From positions 1-11,526 of the forward strand of contig JAITAP010000232.1 in NCBI GenBank assembly GCA_031284065.1: a DNA stretch of 11,526 nucleotides. The letters are read 5' to 3'. The notes under the pieces were generated by a model that ran no database searches, had not been told where the DNA came from, and saw only the letters and a program-made list of their open reading frames with translations. The translations under genes were made by a program, and so were the position numbers. Position 1 is the first letter of the stretch, and every line of letters starts with the position of its first letter. Source of the DNA: Prevotellaceae bacterium (GTDB lineage: Bacteria > Bacteroidota > Bacteroidia > Bacteroidales > UBA932). Below are positions 6,901-11,526 of the stretch, piece after piece.

Positions 6901-6965
6901 CCAAACAGCACAACGCCGACCGTGAAGCCAAAAAATACAACGTAGTCAACCGTACTTAAAGACAT
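3954..6965 (-). CDS. Sodium:solute symporter fused to MGH1-like glycoside hydrolase
   Basis: One uninterrupted 1003-residue frame holds two complete proteins. Residues 1 to about 484 are a sodium:solute symporter of usual length, with many hydrophobic helices and the family blocks NYGIDQNYVQRYMTAKSEK and AAGMSTVSTSLNSSATVILTDF, closest in feel to the sialic-acid/sugar branch. KRAKRAG (478-484) is followed by a signal-peptide-like segment (about 485-508, hydrophobic core MLILAAGTLSL, then KSAPA). Residues 511-1003 are an (alpha/alpha)6-barrel hydrolase of the MGH1-like type that Bacteroidota normally make as a separate secreted protein. Its blocks include NFEEIYYFRWW, WQYDVRDAMEETISGGR (Asp692, a likely acid), LTTAERRHPQFRSHGCC, KCEWDGAIWPF (Glu839) and GDQERSRYYNHSTF. 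Inference: the hydrolase is held in the periplasm by the symporter. The gene starts 49 bp after the aldolase stop, so they are probably cotranscribed. The substrate is unknown. Confidence 0.88.
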   Translation of the reverse strand: MSLSTVDYVVFFGFTVGVVLFGCSFYFRNRSAEAFTKASGNMPAWVVGMSIFATFVSSISFLGIPGNAYATTWNSFAFSLSIPLASWLAAKFFVPLYRSVNSVSAYAYLEARFGYWARAYAATCYLLTQLARIGSILYLTALPLHKMFGWDLSTIILLTGVAVILYAMLGGIAAVLWTDTIQGFILILGALTCAVVLTFSMPEGPAQLFEIASAHRKFSLGSFGASLAEPTFWVVLMYGVFINLQNYGIDQNYVQRYMTAKSEKSAKRSAFYGGMLYLPISLVFFYIGAALFSYYTARPSLLPAGVSADSVFPHFIINGLPTGVTGFLIAAIFAAGMSTVSTSLNSSATVILTDFFGKFARKEMTNRRRMAVLYSCSLALGALGVALGLAMMKVKSALDAWWSLASIFSGGMLGLFLLGYLMRRVKSVHAGVAVAAGVLVISWMSIPLFRSPFHSYLTIVFGTTTIFLVGFLLTLGLKRAKRAGLKGVTMLILAAGTLSLTPVKSAPAVLRADDFKHYIDYFNRMEDENIAQAVPNAQSWEFLRRNIPLFSCPQDNFEEIYYFRWWSVRKHLQKTPEGYVFTEFLVNRSYADRYNMISSGLGHHIYELRWLHEAAYLNDYLHVWYRGNNGAPLKRLRAFSSWTAYALLNRYCVNPDSSYLVDMLPDLQAEYHAWEQERRLPSGLFWQYDVRDAMEETISGGRREKNARPSINSYMYANAVAIAFAAKLAGDENLSKMFSGKADTLKNLVEQKLWSGQTEFFETLKQADTFAHVREAIGYMPWYANMVCGNAKYNAAWRQALDENGFLAPFGLTTAERRHPQFRSHGCCREKLGSCCKCEWDGAIWPFAVSQTLTGMANFMNGQEQNVVSDSAYFRLLELYVESQYYRGRPYVGEYQDEATGYWLKGDQERSRYYNHSTFADLVITGLAGLRPRPDSVIEVHPLIPQDKWDWFCLDNVLYHGKIITIMWDKTGTRYNCGKGFRALVNGKVVASSEKLTKITAKF

Positions 6966-7014
6966 CTTTTTTGAATTTTAAAATTTGAACCTCAGCCCAA
7001 CCTCAACGGGCAGC

Positions 7015-7923
7015 TCATAGCAGCCCGATTTCTTCCAGCGACGTTTTGATTTTCTCCCGCTCTTTCTCGTAAAAGTGCTCAAAGGGAGTTGCCGGCACAT
7101 CGCTGCAAATGCCCTTTACGGAGAGGGCGCTCTTAACCCCCTTGAGGTAGCTGGAGCCGTAGCGCCCAACCGTGTAGAGCAGGTTGCTCACCTGCATAAC
7201 TTTCCTTTGAAGCGGCATTATTCTGTCAAAATCTTTGGCCACCGCCGCGCTGTACAAATCCACGTACAGGCTTGGGAAAATGTTTGCGCCGCCGGTTACG
7301 CCGCCATGCCCGCCAAGCAGCACCGTTTCTGCCATCATCTCCTCAGGGCCAACGAGCAGCGAAAAATCTTTCACGTCGCGCATGGCGTAGCACACCTGCT
7401 GAAAGTAAGCGCCATTGGCCGAGCTGTCTTTTATGCCGACAATATTTTCGTTATCCGACAGCTGGCGGATTGTTTCGGGGGCAAAGGCAACCTTTGTGTG
7501 CGAAGGCATGTTGTAGAGAAACAGCGGCAGCGGCAGCGTTTTGGCAAGGTGGGTGTAAAAATATACCAGCTCCGGCTGCGCCGGCGCGTAGTAAAACGGA
7601 GGAGCCGACACCACCGCATCTGCGCCGCAGTCGGCTGCCTTGTGCGCAAGAGCTTTGCTCTCCGCCAGCGAAGTATCGCTCACGCCAACCAGCACCGGCA
7701 GGCGGCCGCGCACCTGCCTGCACGTGCGCTCTATCAGCTCGGCGCGTAGCCGGTAGCTCAAGCTCTGCGCCTCGCCGGTAGTGCCCAAAATAAACAGCCC
7801 GTGAACGCCGCCGGCTATCACGTGCTCTACCAGCCGCTCCAGCCCCCGAGCATCAAGCGTGTCGCTATCCAGCAGGGGCGTTACAAGAGGCGGAATAATG
7901 CCTTTTAAGGGACGATTTTTCAT
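7015..7923 (-). CDS. DHDPS/N-acetylneuraminate-lyase superfamily aldolase
   Basis: A complete 302-residue cytoplasmic TIM-barrel class I aldolase. It shows GIIPPLVTPLL near the N-terminus and GTTGEA (47-52), which binds the keto-acid carboxylate. Tyr137 (FLYNMPS) and the Schiff-base Lys165 (GIKDSS) are both present. The spacing equals that of E. coli NanA, but GTTGE is DapA-like where NanA has GSTGE, and the later block VGPEEMMAETVLLGG followed by GVTGGANI is not a clear match to either. I therefore do not assign neuraminate lyase or dihydrodipicolinate synthase. Its place directly upstream of the symporter-hydrolase gene and beside a rhamnosidase suggests cleavage of a 2-keto-3-deoxy sugar acid or a sialic-acid-like compound. 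An insertion sequence lies 37 bp before its start and may have altered its transcription. Confidence 0.85.
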   Translation of the reverse strand: MKNRPLKGIIPPLVTPLLDSDTLDARGLERLVEHVIAGGVHGLFILGTTGEAQSLSYRLRAELIERTCRQVRGRLPVLVGVSDTSLAESKALAHKAADCGADAVVSAPPFYYAPAQPELVYFYTHLAKTLPLPLFLYNMPSHTKVAFAPETIRQLSDNENIVGIKDSSANGAYFQQVCYAMRDVKDFSLLVGPEEMMAETVLLGGHGGVTGGANIFPSLYVDLYSAAVAKDFDRIMPLQRKVMQVSNLLYTVGRYGSSYLKGVKSALSVKGICSDVPATPFEHFYEKEREKIKTSLEEIGLL

Positions 7924-7960
7924 ACGTAAAAGTTGAGGAATATACTTAACATTCCGAAAT

Positions 7961-7978
7961 GACTTTGTTGCAACGGCA
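7961..7978 (+). repeat. IS left terminal inverted repeat
   Basis: GACTTTGTTGCAACGGCA, the inverted partner of 9053-9070 with two mismatches. The first ten bases are shared with both ends of the MITE at 3225-3522. Confidence 0.88.
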
Positions 7979-8042
7979 AACTATAGGAAAAAAAAGAGTT
8001 GTTGGTGCATTTTTGTATTTGAAAAATAAAAATACAGATACT

Positions 8043-9011
8043 ATGAGTACCTCACCAATAACCCGTGGCAAAGATACGTATAAAATTACAAGTTGGAAAG
8101 CCTGTAACGAAAGTTTATGCCGGCGAGGCAGCTTAACGTTATGGCTGGAGGATGGCGTTTTAAAGGAATGGGAGTTAGCCAGCCGGCAGAGTAAAGAGGT
8201 TGGCGAGCAGACCTACTCGGATGGCATAATTCAATGCTGCCTGCTGATGAGAATCAGCTACCGGCTAAAGTTGCGCCAAAGCGCCGGTTTTATGCGCAGC
8301 TTGCTTGGGCTGATGGGCAAGAGCCACCTCGCTGTGCCGGATTACAGCACGCTGTGCCGTCGCCAGAAGAGCCTGCCAGTAGCCCTAAAGAGGCGGTTGT
8401 ACTCGGGAGAGAAGCTTGCCATCGGCATAGCCTCGACAGGCTTAAAGGTTTACGGCGAAGGAGAGTGGAAGGTGCGTAAGCATGGCTGGTCAAAGCATCG
8501 GACGTGGCGAAAACTGCACGTATGCATAGACCTTGACACGCAGGAAATACTTTCGGTGGCGTTAACCGGGAATGATGAAGATGATGCTTCGGTGGGGAGC
8601 AAAATGCTGGCAGGGAAAACCGGTAGTATCCGCAGCTTTCATGGCGACGGGGCGTATGACAAGTTTGGCTTCAGGGCGGTTTTAGGGGATGGCATAGCGC
8701 AGGTTATCCCGCCACCTCAAAACGCGGTGGTACAAAAGCCGAAAAAGAGGAAGCCCTTGCCGGCCTACTTACGCCAACGTAATCAAGCGGTGGAGTACAT
8801 CAGTAAGCACGGCTCGCAATCGTGGAAAGAGCAAAGCGGCTACCCTCGACGAAGCCTGAACGAGGTGGTGATGTTCCGGTACAAAACTATTTTCGGGGGA
8901 GCGTTGGATGCCAGAACCTTTGAAAATCAGGAAGTAGAAGTCAAGCTCAAAGCTTTGACACTAAATAAATTCATTGGGATAGGTATGCCCAATGCTTACA
9001 AAGCCAGTTAA
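8043..9011 (+). CDS. IS5-family transposase, first catalytic Asp replaced by Ala
   Basis: A 322-residue DDE transposase of the IS903-like group. The N-terminal block SWKACNESLCRRGSLTLWL and the later STGLKVYGEGEWKVRKHGWS, RTWRKLHVCID, FHGDGAYDKFGFR and YPRRSLNEVVMFRYK are standard for this group. The second Asp (GDGAYD) and the Glu (SLNEVVMFRYK) of the catalytic triad are present. Where the family has Asp in the IDSTGLKV block this copy reads IASTGLKV: codon GCC at 8430-8432, residue 130. One base change from GAC or GAT explains it, and it should abolish strand cleavage. The frame is otherwise intact. ATG 8043 (MSTSPITRGK) is preferred; an in-frame ATG at 7959 begins outside the terminal repeat and would translate through it. 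Confidence 0.88.
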   Translation: MSTSPITRGKDTYKITSWKACNESLCRRGSLTLWLEDGVLKEWELASRQSKEVGEQTYSDGIIQCCLLMRISYRLKLRQSAGFMRSLLGLMGKSHLAVPDYSTLCRRQKSLPVALKRRLYSGEKLAIGIASTGLKVYGEGEWKVRKHGWSKHRTWRKLHVCIDLDTQEILSVALTGNDEDDASVGSKMLAGKTGSIRSFHGDGAYDKFGFRAVLGDGIAQVIPPPQNAVVQKPKKRKPLPAYLRQRNQAVEYISKHGSQSWKEQSGYPRRSLNEVVMFRYKTIFGGALDARTFENQEVEVKLKALTLNKFIGIGMPNAYKAS

Positions 9012-9052
9012 TTTTACCGCTGCGATAGTATAGTAGAAAATACCGCCTTGAC

Positions 9053-9070
9053 TACCGTTACAACAAAGTC
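9053..9070 (-). repeat. IS right terminal inverted repeat
   Basis: Read inward on the minus strand it is GACTTTGTTGTAACGGTA, 16 of 18 identical to the left end. It lies 35 bp from the stop codon of the rhamnosidase gene. Confidence 0.88.
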
Positions 9071-9105
9071 ATTCTTAATTCCTAATTGGAAGCATACAAT
9101 TCGTG

Positions 9106-11526
9106 TTAATACTTTTCTACAAACTCATATTCACCCGGTTGCAGTACAAAAACTTTCTTGCCGTTGCCGCCGCCGGATTTTTTCACGCCTTTTTTGTTGG
9201 CAAACGATATTTTATTCCCCGGCAAACGGAGCGTTGCCGTTGTGCTTTCCGGCACGACAAAGTGATAATGCGCTTCGTTTCCCTTGATTTCCCAGCCGCT
9301 TTCAATTCTGCCGAATGGAGAATCGTAATACCCTTTCGCAAAGGACATCTGACCTGTCCTGTCGATTTCGGGCTGTAGGATAAAATGCTTGAACCCGGCG
9401 TGCTCGTCGCGATTAATGCCCAGCGAGTTTTCAATCATCCATGCGCCAACCGCCCCAAACGAGTAGTGGTTAAACGAGTTCATTCCGTTGTTGCCGCCAA
9501 AACCGTTTTCGTGGGTGTAAGAGTTGAGGCGTTCCCAAACCGTAGTTGCGCCCTGCTCCACAGGGTAGAGCCACGAGGGATAGGATGCTTGCTGTAGAAG
9601 CTTGTAAGCTAAATCGCTGCGCCCAACGTCCGAAAGGGCTTTACTTATCCACGCCGTGCCGATAAAACCGGTTAGTAGCGAGTATGGCGGTGCGATTTTT
9701 CCATCGTCCATTCTGTTTTCGCGCTCAATGCTTGCTACGAAATTTGCGATGAATTTCGGCCTGCTTTCCTCGCTGACAATACCAAAAGCCAGCGGCAAAG
9801 CGTAAGAAGCTTGCGTGTCTATCCACTTGCCTTTGGGCATATCTTTTTTGTTTTGCGCAAAGCCCGAGCAAACGGTTTTGCCCGTTTCATGGTCGATATA
9901 GGTACTGTTGAAAAAAGTTTTTCGTTGATTGTAAATATCCGAAAACAGCTGCTTGTCGGCTGCGTTGCGTAAAATATCGGCAAAATGTATCATTATGTCC
10001 AAATCAAAAAGGAAGTAGCTTTCCCAAAGCAGCGAGTTGTCGTTTTTTTCCTGTTCCGGCCCCAGCCAGTCGCCCAGATTGCCCTCGCTTTTCGGGTTTT
10101 CCTGTACCAAAATACCGGTTTCCTTGTCAATATATTTTTCCATAACAAATTCAATGTATCGTTTCATTGCGTCGTAGTGCGCCGTCAGCAGCGCGGCGTC
10201 GCCGTATTGCCGGTAGCACTCCCAAGCTACGGTAATGCCTGCGCTGCCCCAGAGGATACTGCCAAAGCCGCCGCCCTGCGGCGCCACATCGGGGAAACGT
10301 CCGTCTGCGCGCTGTACGTTGCGCATTGCCAGCAAATGGCGATTGAAGAACTGCCTGACGTCCGCCAAATAGGTCGCTGTGCGCGAAAAGACGGAAATAT
10401 CGCCGCTCCAGCCCATCCGCTCGTTGCGCTGCGGGCAGTCGGTAGGTATTGAGAGAAAATTGCCCCGCATACTCCATTGAATGTTTTCCCACAGCCGGTT
10501 CACCTTCGGGTTGGAGGTTTCGTAGCGAGCGGTGAACTTATCAATCGAGCTCAAAACCACTCCTCTCACATTTTCGACCGGCAGGGGCGCCTCCACTCCT
10601 GTAACTTCCACAAACCGATACCCGTGAAAAGTAAATTGCGGCTGATACTGCTCATTTCCTATTCCGCTACAAATATAAATATCCTGCGCCATAGCTGCGC
10701 GAATATTTTCGAGCATTAGTTCGCCCGTATTTTCTTTGTACTCAGGCAAAGCGGGATATTTTACTTCGGCAAAGCGCAGCACGATTTTTTGCCCTGCCTT
10801 TGCCTTTGGCAAGTCAATTCGCGGCACGCCAACCATGTTTTGCCCCATATCATACACAAAAACGTGCGGGCGAACTTCTTCAACCGAAATTGCCGTCAGC
10901 GTATCAACGGGCTGCACGGTTTGCCCAAATTGCTCAGCCAGCTCAAAATCGCTGTAATCGTTGACATACGGGCGATTGGGCTGCCCTTCCGTAGCAATGT
11001 GATTGTCGAGCGACACTTCAACGGCAGGCCGCCAATCATGCGGCTTAAGCGTTGCATCATACACTTCGCCTTGCAGCAAGCTGCCGTAAACGACAGGGCT
11101 TTGGCTAGTATATTCCCATGTGCCGGAATTGGTTACGATAACATCCTTTCTGCCGTTTGCGTAAGTGATAGCTAATTTTGCCAGCAGCGAGTTGCGGTCG
11201 CCGTAGTAATTCCAAAGTTGTCCATTATACGTGGAGTTGCCGCTCCACCAGCCCTCGCCGAGCTGCGCCGACAAAATATTTTCGCCGGGTTTCAGCAAAT
11301 CCGTAACATCGTAAGCTTGGTAAAGCACAATTTTATTGTACTGCGTATGTCCGGGGTTAAAGTAGTCGTTGCCAATGCGTTTCCCGTTGAGGTACGGCAC
11401 GTAAATTCCACGAGCCGTAATAAACAGCTGGGCGCTTGCAACGTTCTGTTCAATAGCTATTTTTGTCCTCAGCAGCGGCATTGAATTTTGTGAGGGGTTG
11501 AAAATATGCTGCTTCAAAGCGCCTCC
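9106..11526 (-). CDS. GH78 alpha-L-rhamnosidase, 5' end beyond window
   Basis: The visible 800 or so residues carry most of a GH78 enzyme, which removes terminal L-rhamnose from glycans or glycosides. In order: the N-terminal rhamnosidase beta domain (LFITARGIYVPYLNGKRIGNDYF, YQAYDVTDLLKPGENI), a second beta domain ending in HGYRFVEVTGVEAP, then the (alpha/alpha)6 catalytic barrel. The barrel opens with the family signature PTDCPQRNERMGWSGDISVF (conserved Glu codon at 10420-10422). GATTVWERLNSYTHENGFGG carries a further conserved Glu (9532-9534), and MNSFNHYSFGAVGAWM leads into the C-terminal beta domain. The stop is TAA at 9108-9106. The open frame continues to the window edge (codons for Gly-Gly-Ala before a TTG), and relatives have a signal peptide and more sequence before this point, so the gene is partial. 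It likely belonged to one operon with the aldolase before the IS inserted. Confidence 0.92.
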   Translation of the reverse strand, partial: GGALKQHIFNPSQNSMPLLRTKIAIEQNVASAQLFITARGIYVPYLNGKRIGNDYFNPGHTQYNKIVLYQAYDVTDLLKPGENILSAQLGEGWWSGNSTYNGQLWNYYGDRNSLLAKLAITYANGRKDVIVTNSGTWEYTSQSPVVYGSLLQGEVYDATLKPHDWRPAVEVSLDNHIATEGQPNRPYVNDYSDFELAEQFGQTVQPVDTLTAISVEEVRPHVFVYDMGQNMVGVPRIDLPKAKAGQKIVLRFAEVKYPALPEYKENTGELMLENIRAAMAQDIYICSGIGNEQYQPQFTFHGYRFVEVTGVEAPLPVENVRGVVLSSIDKFTARYETSNPKVNRLWENIQWSMRGNFLSIPTDCPQRNERMGWSGDISVFSRTATYLADVRQFFNRHLLAMRNVQRADGRFPDVAPQGGGFGSILWGSAGITVAWECYRQYGDAALLTAHYDAMKRYIEFVMEKYIDKETGILVQENPKSEGNLGDWLGPEQEKNDNSLLWESYFLFDLDIMIHFADILRNAADKQLFSDIYNQRKTFFNSTYIDHETGKTVCSGFAQNKKDMPKGKWIDTQASYALPLAFGIVSEESRPKFIANFVASIERENRMDDGKIAPPYSLLTGFIGTAWISKALSDVGRSDLAYKLLQQASYPSWLYPVEQGATTVWERLNSYTHENGFGGNNGMNSFNHYSFGAVGAWMIENSLGINRDEHAGFKHFILQPEIDRTGQMSFAKGYYDSPFGRIESGWEIKGNEAHYHFVVPESTTATLRLPGNKISFANKKGVKKSGGGNGKKVFVLQPGEYEFVEKY

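Larger units (their letters stand above)
7961..9070 (+). mobile_element. IS5-family (IS903-like) insertion sequence, 1110 bp
   Basis: The left end GACTTTGTTGCAACGGCA (7961-7978) and the right end, read inward as GACTTTGTTGTAACGGTA (9070-9053), match at 16 of 18 positions and bracket one transposase gene. No perfect target duplication is visible: the nine flanking bases are TTCCGAAAT on the left and ATTCTTAAT on the right. The element sits between the stop of the rhamnosidase gene and the start of the aldolase gene, which would otherwise be about 72 bp apart, and is transcribed against them. Lack of a duplication points to an old copy or to rearrangement. Confidence 0.9.

Noticed and set aside
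7015..7923. Firm assignment as nanA or dapA
   Set aside because: Catalytic Tyr and Lys fit the superfamily, but the substrate-specific blocks do not settle on either enzyme.
7959..8042. Upstream ATG at 7959 as the transposase start
   Set aside because: It begins outside the IS left end and would translate the terminal repeat; the family N-terminus fits the ATG at 8043.
9106..11517. A TTG at 11517 as the true rhamnosidase start
   Set aside because: The frame stays open to the window edge and GH78 relatives have more sequence and a signal peptide before this point.

Overview
The window looks like a piece of a Bacteroidota (Bacteroidia-type) chromosome of roughly balanced base composition. The grounds are a PorT-type outer-membrane beta-barrel protein ending in an aromatic residue, a secreted (alpha/alpha)6-barrel glycoside hydrolase typical of that phylum, a GH78 alpha-L-rhamnosidase, and A/T-rich start regions without strong Shine-Dalgarno sequences. 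No tRNA, rRNA or CRISPR array was seen.

Layout. Positions 1-632 have no convincing gene and hold REP-like palindromes, a 52-bp tandem repeat and a large hairpin. An outer-membrane beta-barrel gene follows on the minus strand (633-1289). A 755-bp gene-free stretch (1290-2044) is dominated by a large inverted repeat and a 115-bp tandem duplication. Next is an intact radical SAM gene of the YhcC/TIGR01212 family (2045-3007, minus). Positions 3053-3953 are the wreck of an AbiEii/AbiGii-type nucleotidyltransferase gene. It carries several homopolymer frameshifts and is split by a 298-bp MITE-like element (3225-3522) with a perfect 9-bp target duplication.

The right half is a minus-strand carbohydrate-use cluster, read from the right: a GH78 alpha-L-rhamnosidase cut by the window edge (9106-11526), a DHDPS/N-acetylneuraminate-lyase-superfamily aldolase (7015-7923), and a 1003-residue protein (3954-6965). 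That last protein joins a complete sodium:solute symporter to a complete MGH1-like glycoside hydrolase through a signal-peptide-like segment. An IS5-family (IS903-like) insertion sequence of 1110 bp (7961-9070) sits in the other orientation between the rhamnosidase and the aldolase.

How the parts fit. The rhamnosidase and the hydrolase domain would free sugars outside the cytoplasm, the symporter domain would import one, and the aldolase would cleave a keto-acid derivative inside; the substrate is not determined. The IS and the MITE share terminal sequence (GACTTTGTTG followed by YRRCG), so the MITE was probably moved by a related transposase. The local IS copy reads Ala where the family has its first catalytic Asp, so it is probably inactive. 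The most unusual items are the symporter-hydrolase fusion and the MITE-split toxin-family pseudogene, whose frame is restored when the MITE and one target copy are removed.
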